From Mesorhizobium sp. M00.F.Ca.ET.216.01.1.1 (lineage in GTDB: Bacteria > Pseudomonadota > Alphaproteobacteria > Rhizobiales > Rhizobiaceae), in NCBI RefSeq assembly GCF_004010325.2, contig NZ_SADR02000004.1, forward strand, positions 269,819 to 333,818: a stretch of 64,000 nucleotides of DNA. The letters run 5' to 3'. The notes under the pieces were generated by a model. The model was not told the origin of the DNA. It worked only from the letters and a program-made list of their open reading frames with translations, and ran no database searches. A program made the translations under genes and the position numbers. Position 1 is the first letter of the stretch, and every line of letters begins with the position of its first letter. Of this stretch, positions 44,152-58,943 are shown piece by piece.

Positions 44152-45606
44152 TCAGCGCGGCAGCACGCTCGATCCCATCAGCGCCTCGTCGATCGAACGC
44201 GCTGCCTGACGGCCCTCGCGGATCGCCCAGACGACCAGCGATTGACCGCGGCGCACATCGCCCGCTGCATAGAGCTTTTCGACGCTGGTCTTGTAGTCGC
44301 GATCATTGGCCTCGACGTTGTTCGAGCGGCGGCTGTCGATGGCGATCTTCATCTGGCCAGCCAGTTCCGACACTGGCCCGACCGCGGCCGGCCCAGCAAA
44401 GCCGATAGCGATGAAGGCGAGATCCGCGCGGATAACGAATTCCGTGCCGGCGATCGGCTTGCGCTTTTCATCGACCTCGCAGCATTTGACGCCGGTCAGC
44501 GCGCCGTCCTCGCCGATGAATTCGAGCGTCGCCACCTGGAACTCGCGTTCGGCGCCTTCCGCCTGCGAGGACGAGGTGCGCATCTTCGTCGCCCAGTAGG
44601 GCCAGACCGAAAGCTTGTCTTCCTTTTCCGGCGGCTGCGGCCGGATGTCGAGCTGGGTGACACGAACGGCGCCTTGGCGGAAGGCGGTGCCGACGCAGTC
44701 GGACGCGGTGTCGCCGCCGCCGACGACGACGACATGCTGGCCGCCGGCGACGATCGGCGGCGACGGCCACGCCACCGACTGGATCGGCTCGCCGCCGATG
44801 CGCTTGTTCTGCTGCACCAGGTAAGGCATCGCGTCATGCACGCCATCGAGATCGTCGCCGGGAATGTTGGCCGGGCGCGGCGTTTCCGAACCGCCGCAAT
44901 AGAGCACCGCATCATATTCGGCGAGCAGCTCCGCCACCGGCTTGTCGACGCCGACATTGATCCCGCAATGGAAGCTCACGCCCTCGCCTTGCATCTGCTC
45001 GATGCGCCGGTCGATATAGTGCTTCTCGATCTTGAAGTCGGGGATGCCGTAGCGCATCAGCCCGCCCGGCCGGCTCTCGCGCTCATAGACGTGAACGTCG
45101 TGACCGGCGCGGCCAAGCTGCTGGGCGGCCGCCATGCCGGCCGGCCCCGAGCCAATGATTGCGACGCGCCTGCCGGTTTTCCTTTCCGGCGGATAGGGCC
45201 GGATATGACCGGTTTCATAGGCCTTGTCGGCGATTGCTTGCTCGATCGTCTTGATGGCGACCGGAATGTCCTCGAGGTTCAGCGTGCAGGCTTCCTCGCA
45301 AGGCGCCGGACAGATGCGGCCGGTGAATTCCGGGAAATTATTGGTCGAATGCAGGTTGCGGATCGCATTGTCCCAGTCGCCATTGTAGACGAGGTCGTTC
45401 CAGTCCGGGATCTGGTTGTGGACCGGGCAGCCGGTCGGCCCGTGACAGTATGGAATGCCGCAATCCATGCAGCGCGCGGCCTGTTTCTCGACCTCCTTGT
45501 CCGACATCGGCAGCGTGAACTCGCGAAAATGCCGGATGCGGTCGGAAGCCGGCTGGTACTTGTGCACCTGCCGGTCGATCTCGAGAAACCCTGTTACCTT
45601 GCCCAT
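44152..45606 (-). CDS. gltD: Glutamate synthase [NADPH] small (beta) subunit
   Basis: 484 residues from ATG 45606. Cysteines in CMDCGIPYCHGPTGCPVHN and CPAPCEEACTLN bind the two 4Fe-4S clusters, AIIGSGPAGMAAAQQLGRAG binds FAD and VVVVGGGDTASDC binds NADPH. The subunit passes electrons from NADPH to GltB for conversion of glutamine plus 2-oxoglutarate to two glutamates. It lies 143 bp downstream of gltB on the same strand. Full length with no disruption. Confidence 0.95.
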   Translation of the reverse strand: MGKVTGFLEIDRQVHKYQPASDRIRHFREFTLPMSDKEVEKQAARCMDCGIPYCHGPTGCPVHNQIPDWNDLVYNGDWDNAIRNLHSTNNFPEFTGRICPAPCEEACTLNLEDIPVAIKTIEQAIADKAYETGHIRPYPPERKTGRRVAIIGSGPAGMAAAQQLGRAGHDVHVYERESRPGGLMRYGIPDFKIEKHYIDRRIEQMQGEGVSFHCGINVGVDKPVAELLAEYDAVLYCGGSETPRPANIPGDDLDGVHDAMPYLVQQNKRIGGEPIQSVAWPSPPIVAGGQHVVVVGGGDTASDCVGTAFRQGAVRVTQLDIRPQPPEKEDKLSVWPYWATKMRTSSSQAEGAEREFQVATLEFIGEDGALTGVKCCEVDEKRKPIAGTEFVIRADLAFIAIGFAGPAAVGPVSELAGQMKIAIDSRRSNNVEANDRDYKTSVEKLYAAGDVRRGQSLVVWAIREGRQAARSIDEALMGSSVLPR

Positions 45607-45749
45607 AGTCCAGTCCCTGCTGTCCAGATGGCGCGCTCGACGTCGCACCCGTTAACCTCATAAGGCAGCCATGGCAACCTTCAGTCCGAGGCCAGGATTG
45701 TTGATGAAGGCATCGACCGGGAAGCTTTGCTTCCCGGAAATCCCAATAC

Positions 45750-50498
<4,749 letters not shown>

Positions 50499-50854
50499 CG
50501 TCCTGTCCTCCGTTCTTGCCTGGCGCAGAGACAGGCGGTCGGCTGCGTCCCCCGTCTTCCCCGCCTGTGGGCGCAGGTGGATCGGTGGGCAGCGCCGAGC
50601 TGGCTGAGTAACCTTCTTCATGTTGCCAGCCTTACTCCAGTGCCATCTTTGACGGGTCCGGGAGACCCTTAGCGGCAGTATGTTTTGGTGAGTTGATCAG
50701 GCACGTCTTCTCCTTGCTCGGTCACGTGTTTGCGGTAACGGCGAGGCTGGGCTGGACGCCTGGGCCGACCTATTTGTACATCCACGTCAGGGAAATGGAC
50801 GAATTGGCCAGTAAGCCATTCGCCCCTCTTTGGTTTCCTCCTTGGCCGCCCCTT
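50499..50854. other. Intergenic region upstream of gltB
   Basis: Holds the gltB ribosome site at its left end, the short repeat copy C at 50671-50741 and no gene. The gltB promoter must lie here, between the start codon and about 50700. Confidence 0.4.
50671..50741. repeat. Short copy (C) of the dispersed repeat
   Basis: About 70 bp, GGCAGTATGTTTTGGTGAGT through GGTCACGTGTTTGCGG, matches the middle of copies A and B in the same direction with a few changes. Only the part around the shared core is present. Confidence 0.6.
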
Positions 50855-52015
50855 TCACCTTTTGGGAGAATCCTCTTGCGGAGCCACACAGAGAGCGCCG
50901 TAACAAACCTTCTCACCCTTGTAGTTGGCCAGAGCCTGCAGCAACTCGGGTAGAAGGTGCTGTTTCAGGTCGTCCGAGATAGGCTCCGGACCCTCCAGCG
51001 CTTTCAGTGTCTGCTCGACCAACTCGATGGCGCGATCTTTGTTGCCGCTCTCATGATAGTACTGAGCGACCACCGGATAAGACAGGAACTTAGAGCCGCC
51101 GCCTTGCGGCAGTGCCACGATGTGTTTGGACAGCTCTTCGCCCATCGCGAAGCGCTCAGCAGACGGAAAGCCGGAATAATCAAAGCCCGGCGCGAAGAGT
51201 TGGTATAGCGCCCAATACATCCATCCCTCGGACTTTCTGTCGATCGCGTCGCGAACGAATTGGCGCATTACGGGCAAGCCGGCCTGCATGTCGCGCATTC
51301 TGTGAAGCAACAGATTGACATGACTCACGCGGAAGTTGAGTTTGTCCGGTATCAATGCGAGGCCTTCTTCAATCGCCGAGAGCGCCGTCTTCCAATCCTC
51401 GGCCTCCATTGCCGGCCGAAGTTTGTCGTATATGGGCTTGGTCAGCGCTTGTTCGCGCGCTATGGTTTCGCCTTCCGCAATCCGCTCCGTATCGGCGGAT
51501 TTTGCCTGATCGCTGATGCGCCAGCTGCCGTTAAGCACCTTCGGCAAAACCTCATCGAGTTGCGTCGGATGACCGATAAAGGCGATGTGGCCGTCTCGGT
51601 CGACCACGAACGAGGTCGGGACCCCGTAAGAAAAGCTGGGCTCCATCCAAAGCTTGTCCATTTCGCCTGTGGAGTCGAATGCGATCCGATAGTTCAGATT
51701 CGGGAATTTTTCGGTCAACCAAGCGTCCAACGTGCTTCGGGCCTCGTCGGCCGTTGGAGCGTCTTCAGAAGCCGCGACTCCGACGATCTCAACGCCGTTG
51801 TCCTTGTATTTCTCCTGCAGCTGGATCAGATGGGGCATCCCGTCCACACATGGGCCGCACCAAGTTGCCCAAAATTCGACTATGCACACTTTGCCGGGCT
51901 CAAAGCTGGTGAGGGGCTCGCCACGCAGCCAGTTCTCGACTTTAATCGAAGGAGCCGGGGACTCCATCTGCAATACCACGTTGCGGTCCAAAGCTATTTC
52001 CAAAGGTTTCTGCAC
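50855..52015 (-). CDS. TlpA-like thioredoxin-fold protein with helical C-terminal domain
   Basis: About 386 residues from GTG 52015 (AGAGGAA about 8 nt upstream); a GTG at 52042 is possible. VEFWATWCGPCVDGMPHL at about residues 45-62 is the redox-active CxxC of TlpA/ResA-type proteins, with GVPTSFVVDRDGHIAFIG carrying the cis-Pro. Residues about 200-380 form TPR-like helices. No signal peptide, unlike membrane-tethered TlpA, so it may act in the cytoplasm. Stand-alone gene; partners unknown. Confidence 0.75.
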   Translation of the reverse strand: MQKPLEIALDRNVVLQMESPAPSIKVENWLRGEPLTSFEPGKVCIVEFWATWCGPCVDGMPHLIQLQEKYKDNGVEIVGVAASEDAPTADEARSTLDAWLTEKFPNLNYRIAFDSTGEMDKLWMEPSFSYGVPTSFVVDRDGHIAFIGHPTQLDEVLPKVLNGSWRISDQAKSADTERIAEGETIAREQALTKPIYDKLRPAMEAEDWKTALSAIEEGLALIPDKLNFRVSHVNLLLHRMRDMQAGLPVMRQFVRDAIDRKSEGWMYWALYQLFAPGFDYSGFPSAERFAMGEELSKHIVALPQGGGSKFLSYPVVAQYYHESGNKDRAIELVEQTLKALEGPEPISDDLKQHLLPELLQALANYKGEKVCYGALCVAPQEDSPKR

Positions 52016-52215
52016 GAGCTGGTTTCCTCTCAGAGACGGCACACGGGTTCAGGGAGGAGCGGATCGCTCGTCTTGCCCCATTGAGTGCAGTCACAGTCAC
52101 TCAGTCTCAAAAACCATGCCAACGCGCTCAGCGCGCAGTTAGCGCCCATTGCTTCGAAAAACCTCGACAGTGCCCAGATGTTGGTTGTAATGAACCTGAC
52201 ATTTGTCTGACGCTG

Positions 52216-52545
52216 TCAGCTTTTGGACACGCGATCACGCGCTTCGTGCCGCCAGAAGGTCAGGCCGAGCCCTGTGTTGCCAGCGGTCGCTTCGATGATT
52301 GTACCGCCCCGCGCGAGCTGGCCACGCTGTTCGGCATTAACGATCATCGACAACGCAATGCGATCCTTGATCGATCCGCCGGGATTCTGGCTTTCGAGCT
52401 TGACGAAGAGACGACACCTGCCGGTATCGAAGCTCTTCAGTTCGACGACCGGCGTCTCCCCAATCAGATCGAGCACTGACGCAAATGGCGGACGCAGGCG
52501 AGAGGACGCCTTTGTCGACGGTCGGCGGAACATCTCAAGGCTCAT
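52216..52545 (-). pseudogene. N-terminal stub of cysteine synthase-like PLP enzyme
   Basis: LIGETPVVELKSF, RLFVKLESQNPGGSIKDRIAL (with the PLP Lys) and GGTIIEATAGNTGLGL are the first ~100 residues of the cysteine synthase/CBS family. Similarity stops at GLGL, after which 13 unrelated residues precede the stop. About two thirds of the enzyme is missing, so it cannot be active. Its ATG overlaps the stop of the gene upstream, suggesting an operon before truncation. Confidence 0.7.
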
Positions 52546-52799
52546 GCGGCTGCGGTCTCCAGAATGTCGGCATAGTGCCGTTGCGCAGCATCGGGATGCG
52601 AGCGCAGTCGGCTCTTCAGCAGTTGCGGAACAGTGGATTGTCGGGGTCGCTGGCGGGGCACCCGCTTCGGCAGCCGTTCAGGCGGCAGGTCAAGAAACCG
52701 TATGTCGGCATCAAGCCGCGCGCCGAAGAAGAAGGGAATCGAAACAGTGCCCTTCGAAAGACCCAGGGCAACGGAAATCATTGCATCGGGCGAGTTCAT
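52542..52799 (-). CDS. Hypothetical protein (possible fragment) upstream of the cysteine synthase stub
   Basis: 85 residues from ATG 52799, ending with a TGA that overlaps the next ATG. MNSPDAMISVALGLSKGTVS and RLDADIRFLDLPPERLP look like real protein, ending in a basic helix. An in-frame TGA a few codons upstream of the ATG suggests the gene may have lost its 5' part. No family recognised. Confidence 0.35.
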   Translation of the reverse strand: MNSPDAMISVALGLSKGTVSIPFFFGARLDADIRFLDLPPERLPKRVPRQRPRQSTVPQLLKSRLRSHPDAAQRHYADILETAAA

Positions 52800-52859
52800 G
52801 CGCCTGAAGCAGCGCTGCCTGCAACTGCTTCATAGCGACAGGCGGGCGAGACTCTAGCG

Positions 52860-53410
52860 AGGCTTTCGCCGCTTGGTTGATTGAGGCTCTCGACGAAGCC
52901 ACTAAGATTCGGCGGCCGATAATAGCTTGCTGCTCATTGGGACGTCGACCAACGCCGGGATTGAGAAAGGCAACCCTGCCCCACAAGGCGGGTGTCACAC
53001 GTGCGGTGCGTCCGCTCGTCACGCCGGATGGTTTTTGAGACCTGGGTTCACGGCTAATCAGATGCACCCCTGTCGTCGTTTCGGTGCAGGCCGCCAGGGG
53101 GGCGTGTTGCAGCAGCTTGCAATTAGTTTCGCCAGTACGGGGCGTGCGAGCACGGGGCTGCACAATGAGATCATATGCCGGCGTGGGGACCAAGGTGTGG
53201 CGCAGCCTTAGAGAACTCAACACCGAGACCGGAGCAACGGAGACTGCTCTTTCGTCGAGCCAGTTTAAATTAGAACATTCTTTCTATAGTTTACATCAAT
53301 TATCCTGTTCGATAGCTCTGTCGACTAGCGATGAGACTTTTCAACGCAGCGCGGACATCCGCTGGCCGGATGTGACTTGCTATCCCTTTCAAGATCAAAC
53401 AGGAGAACCC
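52860..53410. other. Upstream region of the dioxygenase gene
   Basis: No gene with support. 53255-53340 is strikingly AT-rich for this window and contains TATAGT at 53285-53290, so it likely holds the promoter of the following gene. Confidence 0.35.
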
Positions 53411-54340
53411 ATGAGCAATCCAGTCCTTGTCAACCGGACCATTCTTGACTCCGACGTTGTACCGCTGACCAGCCGTGTCGGAGCTGAAATCAGAGGCGTT
53501 CGCCTTGGCGGAGACCTTTCGGACGCAGCGATAGCAGCCATCAACCAGCTTCTTCTAAAACACAAGGTGATCTTCTTCCGCGGCCAGGAGCACCTCGACG
53601 ATGCGGAGCAGGAATTGTTCGCGCGGCGTCTGGGTAACCTTGTACCTCATCCCACGCAGGGGCCGGCAGCCGGCACGGCCTCAATCCTCAATCTCGATTC
53701 CGGCCGTGGCGGTGGCAGGGCAGACCAGTGGCATACCGATGTGACTTTCGTCGATGCCTATCCGAAATTCTCGGTCCTACGTGGCGTCGTCATTCCGGCG
53801 GCGGGGGGCGACACGATCTGGTCCAACACGCACGCCGCGTACGAGAATCTGCCGGCGCCGCTCAAAATATTGGCGGACAATCTGTGGGCTATTCATAGCA
53901 ATGCCTACGACTACGCAGCCGTGCGCCCGCGCGCCACAGCCGAAGAGAAGAGGCACTTCGAGGAAGTCTTCACATCGACGATCTACGAGACCGAGCATCC
54001 GGTCGTGCGCGTCCATCCCGAAACCGGGGAGAAGTCGCTGCTGCTCGGCAATTTCGTGCAGCGCCTCGTCGGCCTTTCCAAGAGCGATTCCGCCAAACTC
54101 TACGAGGTGTTCCAGTCCTACGTCACTGCCCCGGAAAATACCGTGCGGTGGCGCTGGCAAGTAAGCGACGTCGCTATCTGGGACAACCGTGCTACCCAGC
54201 ATTATGCGGTCAACGACTATGGCGACCAGCACCGGGTTGTGCGTCGCGCTACGGTTGACGGTGACGTTCCGATCGGCGTCGACGGTCGCCGCAGTATAAC
54301 CCGTGTCAAGGCAGCCAAGCCGGCGGCGAAGGCAGCCTGA
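53411..54340 (+). CDS. Alpha-ketoglutarate/Fe(II)-dependent dioxygenase, TauD/AtsK type
   Basis: 309 residues from ATG 53411 with AGGAG about 5 nt upstream. [13 protein letters not shown] supplies His and Asp of the iron facial triad, [18 protein letters not shown] is the family signature and [13 protein letters not shown] gives the second His and the 2-oxoglutarate-binding Arg. TauD oxidises taurine; AtsK oxidises alkyl sulfate esters; both free sulfur under sulfate limitation. The [17 protein letters not shown] context favours the AtsK-like side, but the substrate is not certain. A second organosulfur function in the window. Confidence 0.85.
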   Translation: MSNPVLVNRTILDSDVVPLTSRVGAEIRGVRLGGDLSDAAIAAINQLLLKHKVIFFRGQEHLDDAEQELFARRLGNLVPHPTQGPAAGTASILNLDSGRGGGRADQWHTDVTFVDAYPKFSVLRGVVIPAAGGDTIWSNTHAAYENLPAPLKILADNLWAIHSNAYDYAAVRPRATAEEKRHFEEVFTSTIYETEHPVVRVHPETGEKSLLLGNFVQRLVGLSKSDSAKLYEVFQSYVTAPENTVRWRWQVSDVAIWDNRATQHYAVNDYGDQHRVVRRATVDGDVPIGVDGRRSITRVKAAKPAAKAA

Positions 54341-55136
54341 CCGTCTGAACAGGGTAAAGATGAAAACTTCGTATCGCCGCGGCCATATCGCGCTGCTTAA
54401 CCGCCCCACAAAGCCTTATGATTTCCGAGAAGCAAGGCGAGTTGCGGGCTCGAGGCTTGGCCCGAAATCGAGGTCCTGCAGCGTGGCGCATGGCTCGAGT
54501 CGCTGCTCGTGGCCCCGCTGCAGCGGTACAGGTCCCCCACCGCCCCACCATCTCGCCCGCCCTGCACCTCGGATAGCGATCATTCACCGTTTGTTCATTA
54601 TGATAGCGCACGATCATAACTGGACATGCTGGTAGCTCGTACATGCCTGAAGGCCCTGCGCGCCGACCCAGCGCCGGGGCCTTTTTACTTCCGCAAAATC
54701 GATTCCAGCAACGTGGGCACTTCGCAGGATGTCGCAATCCCGCGCTTGCGATGATACGCCGTACAGCGAATTGCGCGAGTCAAACGAATTTGGGTTCCTC
54801 AAATATAGAATCGTCGATACCGATCCTGATGGATCGAGCCTCGACGACGAAGTCAACCATCTTCAAACGGAATTATTCAACATTGCCGAGAGCTCCCGGT
54901 GTGCCGTCGAAGCCGACATTCGGGAGGTCAGCGGTCACCAACGATCATGGTGATCGCCAGCATCTTTCGTATTCACATGACCGTCGGCCTGGTACTTTCC
55001 CGAGGCCATGACATGAGTGGGTCTTCCAAGCACCGATTTGGCCCGGTAGGATTTGCAGGGGGCGCGGACAAGCGGATGAACAAACGGAATGATGCTGGAA
55101 AACTGCGCGCCTGCTGGGATTTAGCCGACCGTCGAT
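54341..55136. other. 800-bp region of uncertain fragments
   Basis: Apart from a terminator at 54650, only short coding-like stretches appear (for example NEFGFLKYRIVDTDPDG near 54790). None has a start, family or full frame. Confidence 0.3.
54650..54686 (+). terminator. Rho-independent terminator
   Basis: AAGGCCC pairs with GGGCCTT (inner GCGC/GCGC pairs as well), followed by T5. It lies about 310 nt after the dioxygenase stop and would end that transcript. Confidence 0.6.
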
Positions 55137-55310
55137 AGGAACATAGCCCTGGTCGACGGCTTTCTGAAGGGCAAGAGTTTCGCCGACCTGGCTCAGGAAC
55201 ATGGCTTGTCGACAACGAGGGTGCGCCAAATCATCGAGAAGGCCGATCGGCTCGTGGGCGGCGGCATTCAGACCAAGACTGAAACGTCCAACGCCTCGCC
55301 TCGATCCGAT
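55137..55310 (+). pseudogene. Fragment with sigma-factor region-4-like helix-turn-helix
   Basis: IALVDGFLKGKSFADLAQEH followed by GLSTTRVRQIIEKADRL is a clear helix-turn-helix of the sigma-70 region 4 or rhizobial HTH kind. No start or upstream domain; sense fades after about 55300. It may be the end of a lost regulator. Confidence 0.4.
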
Positions 55311-55569
55311 TTCATGGTCGACTATCCCTATGTGTGCAAATTGGCCGAGAAGCACCGGCTGGGTAGCGTCACGCCGCATCATTCTTTGCGGAGCTGGAGC
55401 GCGCGGGATCGCCGGAGCGGCTGGTGAAAGCGGTTGCCGGGGCGCACGCCAACAACAACACGTGAGCTGGCGCCTCGTGTGGCAAAAGGAGAGGGCGAGA
55501 GCCCATGGCCTGCAATGAAGCGATCAAGCATTGCGATCGTGGAACCAAGCTGCCCAGTCGACCATCCGG

Positions 55570-55809
55570 ACCGCGGCCTTCAATGCCAGCTCGCCTTGGA
55601 ATCGGCCTTCCAGGAATTGGCTGAGCGCGCAGCGGAATCCGGCTGGACCGAGGAGATAGCCACGCGCTCCTCGAACTCGCCGGCGCGCGCCTCAGGAGCG
55701 ACTCCGCCAATGACGAGACTGAGAGGACGATTAATCGTGCCAGGGCAACGAGAGAGCGGCAGGTTCAAGAAGCCTCGCCTGACCCGATAGGAACGTCGCT
55801 GCGCCAATA
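55570..55809 (+). pseudogene. Small rhizobial-type hypothetical protein, frameshifted
   Basis: LALESAFQELAERAAESGWT in one frame continues as HALLELAGARLRSDSANDET and a basic tail to TAA at 55807 in another, with the break at about 55665. About 75-80 residues when joined, all helical. Function unknown. Confidence 0.4.
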
Positions 55810-56149
55810 AAATTGGCGGTGAAGGCTGACCGCGGCCGAGTCGGGCAAGCGAGCGAAGTGCTGAAATAAGGGCGTGAGAATCCAAGACATCGTTTGTAGA
55901 GAGCATCGAGCTTCGCGAAATTGTGGTACAGGATCGACCGCAGGTGTTCTCGGAGCGCTCGCAGAACCCGGGATTCTTCCGCGGCACCCGCCAAGGCGAA
56001 GAACGGTCAGAGTTGCACGATAACGCTTAAAAGCGAGCCTTCCTCCGAAAGTCTGCGCGCGCAGTTCCACGGTCCGATGCGCTTTCATAGCTATTCCAAT
56101 CGCCGCGCCCATTCTCTCCCGGATCAGGTCCAGCGGGTCTGCAGTGCAT
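55810..56149. other. 340-bp region before the copper oxidase relic
   Basis: Nothing assignable. The 5' part of the multicopper oxidase should lie here but is unreadable beyond about 56150. Confidence 0.3.
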
Positions 56150-57450
56150 GCGCCCCCAAAGTGGACGCCATTGGGCCGGGTGAACCGGGCTCGATTGCGC
56201 GCCGAAGGCCCGTTCCAGGCCCGGAAATCCGGGTCCGTCAGGGCGAGCGCGTGCGGGTCGAGGTAGAGAACGGCCTTGCCGAGAAAACGACCGTGCACTG
56301 GCATCGCGTGCGTGTGCCACATGCCATGGATGGCGTGCCTCACCTCACGCAGAAGCCGATTGGAGCGGGCGAGCGCTTCGTCTACGAGTTCGACGCCGTC
56401 GACGTCGGCATCTGCTGGTATCACCCGCACCAGCGGAGCTTCGAACAGGTCGGGCGCGGACTTTATGGTCCGCTGATCATCGAGGAACCGAAGGCGGTGC
56501 GGGCCGATCGCGAGGTGACCTGGATGCTCGGTGACTGAGGGCTGACGAAATCTGGCGCAATCAGCGAGGATTTCGGCAACCGGCACGACATTCACCACAA
56601 TGGCCGCGTCGGCAACACGGTTACCATCAATGGCCGCGTGCCGGATACCTTTGCGGTCAGAAAGGGCGAGCGCATCCGGCTGCGGCTGATCAACGCCGCC
56701 AATGCACGCATCTTCAGTCCCGACTTCACGGGTTTTCAGGCCGGCCGTCATCGCGCTCGACGGCCAGCCGGTGACGCCACACGCGCCGGAGGCGGGTGGT
56801 GCTGGGTCCCGCAATGCGCACCGATCTGATCCTCGACATGACGGGCAAGCCGGGCAGCCGGCTTTCGATCTTCGACCAGTTCTACGAGGGGCTGGAATAT
56901 GAGCTCGTCGATCTTGTTTATTCCGACACTCCGCTTAGGGCACGTGTGCCTGATTGGCCGCTGACCCTGCCGACCATTCCGCTGCCGGAGCCGGACCTCG
57001 ATACAGCGTCCCGCAACGAAGTCGTCTTCACCGGCGGCATGATGGGCGAGATGGTGGCGCAGGACATGGGTGAAAGCATGGGTCCGGGCGCATGATGCAG
57101 GACGATGAATTCCGGCACCGCCTGGTTCATCAACGGCGTCGCCGCCGACGAGGCCAATCACGACATGAAGCCGGGGCTGACGCTCTTGCGGAATAAGAGC
57201 CACGTCATCGCCACGACCAACGCAACCGCGTGGCATGATCCGATCCATCTGCACGGCCATTCCTTCCGGGTGATTTCCCGCAACGGCCAGCCCACCCCAC
57301 GTCGCGAATGGCAGGACACGGCGCTGGTTTCGCCGCGCGAGAAGGTCGAGATCGCCTTCGTCGCCGACAATCCCGGCAATTGGATGTTCCACTGCCACGT
57401 TCTCGAACACCAGGCGGCCGGTCGCCTGACCAGTCCACAAGCCGAAGGAG
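56150..57450 (+). pseudogene. Multicopper oxidase (CopA/laccase-like), nonsense and frameshift mutations
   Basis: Copper motifs appear in order: TVHWHRVRVP (normally HWHG), CWYHPHQRSFEQVGRGLYGP, DPIHLHGHSFRVIS and FHCHVLEHQAAG, the last two completing the T1 and trinuclear sites. An in-frame TGA at 56536 replaces the Trp expected in the DDW motif. Frame changes near 56740 and 57090 split the rest. The N-terminus with its export signal is missing. Such enzymes oxidise Cu(I) in the periplasm for copper tolerance. Followed by other copper-locus relics. Confidence 0.65.
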
Positions 57451-57458
57451 AAGCAAAA

Positions 57459-57899
57459 ATGTCCAATACCCTGATAGCTCTTGTCCTCGCCTCGATCCTG
57501 TCAGGCGCCGCTCCGGCGTTCGCCGGCGAAAGGACGTCACGCTCTACAAGAACCCGCAATGCGGCTGCTGCGAAGGTTATGCCGGCTATTTGCAGGAAAC
57601 GGCTTCGCTGTCACCGTCAAGGCCGACGCACGACCTTTTCGCCATGAGCCGCGAAGAGGGCATTCCGCCGGAAGCCGATGGCTGCCTTCTCTCGTTCATC
57701 GACGGCTATGTGGTGAGCGGCCATGTGCCGGTCGGCACGGTCAACAAGCTCTTGACCGAGCGGCCCGACATCAAAGGGCATGACGCTGCCCGGCATGCCG
57801 ATGGGCTCCCCCGGCATGAGTGGCACGAAGGAAGCGCCCTTCGAGATTCTCGAAATCCGGAAGTCTGACGGGACCGGCGGCGTCTACGCCACGGAATAG
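57459..57899 (+). pseudogene. DUF411 metal-binding protein, several frameshifts
   Basis: Begins with a signal peptide (SNTLIALVLASILSGAAPAFAG). It continues in other frames as DVTLYKNPQCGCCEGYAGYL (the CxCC metal site), MSREEGIPPEADGCL, YVVSGHVPVGTVNKLLTERP and finally GMPMGSPGMSG with a stop at 57897. DUF411 proteins are periplasmic and found in copper/silver resistance operons. At least three indels. Nine bases separate it from the next open frame. Confidence 0.6.
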
Positions 57900-57908
57900 G
57901 AGGCTTCG

Positions 57909-58692
57909 ATGATGGAATGCATGAGCGGCATGATGATGTTCGGCATGGGCCTGGTGTGGCTGCTTGTCGTCGTCGTGCTCGTCCTCGGGACGGCCGCGCT
58001 GATCAAGTACCTGTTCTCCAGCGGCGGCAAAGGAGAAGGGCGTCGGTCCTCTTATCGATGCGTGGCCGCGGCAGGCCTCGGATTGGTCTGGACATTGCCT
58101 TGGCTCGCCAACCGGATGGCCGGTGGCGGCGCCCCGGCCGCGGCGATAGCGCTAGGCAAGACGGTTTTAGCCAGGCGAAGGTCAGCGCGATTGGAAAGCC
58201 CGCTGCCTTCGGGACGCATGCCGGCGCCGGGACCGGCCGCGGTCGTCGGCGGCGGCTACCAGAGCGACATGCCGGGCTTCGGGAATGTCCTCACCGACGA
58301 GGAGATCCGGGCCGTTCTGGCCTTCATCAAAAGCACATGGCCCGAGCGGGAACGCGCCTATCAGGCAGATGAGCCGCCGGGAGCGGGAGCAGACACAGTG
58401 AGACCAATTCTAGCCGCGGAGCCCTCGAACGCCCCCAACCGGAATGCATTGTCCATGAAAGCGAAACCGTCGCTTGCGATTCAATTTCTGGCGCTGATCC
58501 TCGCGACCTCCGCGCTGGCCCACCATCCGGGCGCCGATCTCGACAAGATGAGGGACAGCGCGGAGAGGTTCTTCCAGGCGATCGACGAGCAGGCCGCGCC
58601 GCCTTTCGAACTGGCCGACGCGGACGGAAGGGCCGTCCGCCTTTCCGATTTCTCCGACAAGATCGTGGTGCTCTACTTCATGACGAGGTAAC
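57909..58692 (+). pseudogene. Chimeric frame made of three truncated copper-locus genes
   Basis: One 260-codon frame joins three pieces. The first is a small membrane protein start rich in Met ([20 protein letters not shown]). The second is the tail of a class I c-type cytochrome ([20 protein letters not shown], without the CxxCH heme site). The third is an SCO1/SenC-like protein start (signal peptide near [16 protein letters not shown], then [20 protein letters not shown]) ending just before its copper-binding Cys pair. In related loci these are separate genes. Deletions appear to have fused them. Confidence 0.5.
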
Positions 58693-58775
58693 CTTGGAAG
58701 AAGAAGGCGACGGCCACTGGCGGCAGGATGGCAAGCACGCTGGCCGCAAAAAGCGGCCCATACTCATAGAAGCGG
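58683..58775 (-). pseudogene. C-terminal scrap of an ABC sugar permease
   Basis: The minus strand reads FYEYGPLFAASVLAILPPVA followed by FFQGYLV, the typical last membrane helix of MalG-type permeases. Its upstream sequence is lost next to GGTTCTGTCGCAAA (58779-58792), which resembles an IS6-family terminal repeat. No transposase is seen beside it. Confidence 0.35.
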
Positions 58776-58924
58776 GCCGGTTCTGTCGCAAATCGTGCTT
58801 TTGGCCACAACTGGACGCTTTCGCGCGCTTATGGACCAGCTCACATGTCCAACAACGCAAGCAGATGACAGGGCTCGACGTGCCCCGGGGTGGCGCCCTA
58901 CTTCCACGCTCGCACTGTCACACT

Positions 58925-58943
58925 CCCGCCGAAAGGCGGGTTT
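58925..58943. terminator. GAAA-loop stem-loop downstream of the Ntn-hydrolase gene
   Basis: CCCGCC GAAA GGCGGG is a perfect 6-bp stem with a stable loop, immediately after the minus-strand stop. TTT follows only on the plus side, so it is a weak terminator or an mRNA 3'-end stabiliser. Confidence 0.4.

Noticed and set aside
58779..58792. IS6-family terminal repeat
   Set aside because: The 14-bp match is suggestive, but there is no transposase or second end in the window. Kept only as a remark on the permease fragment.
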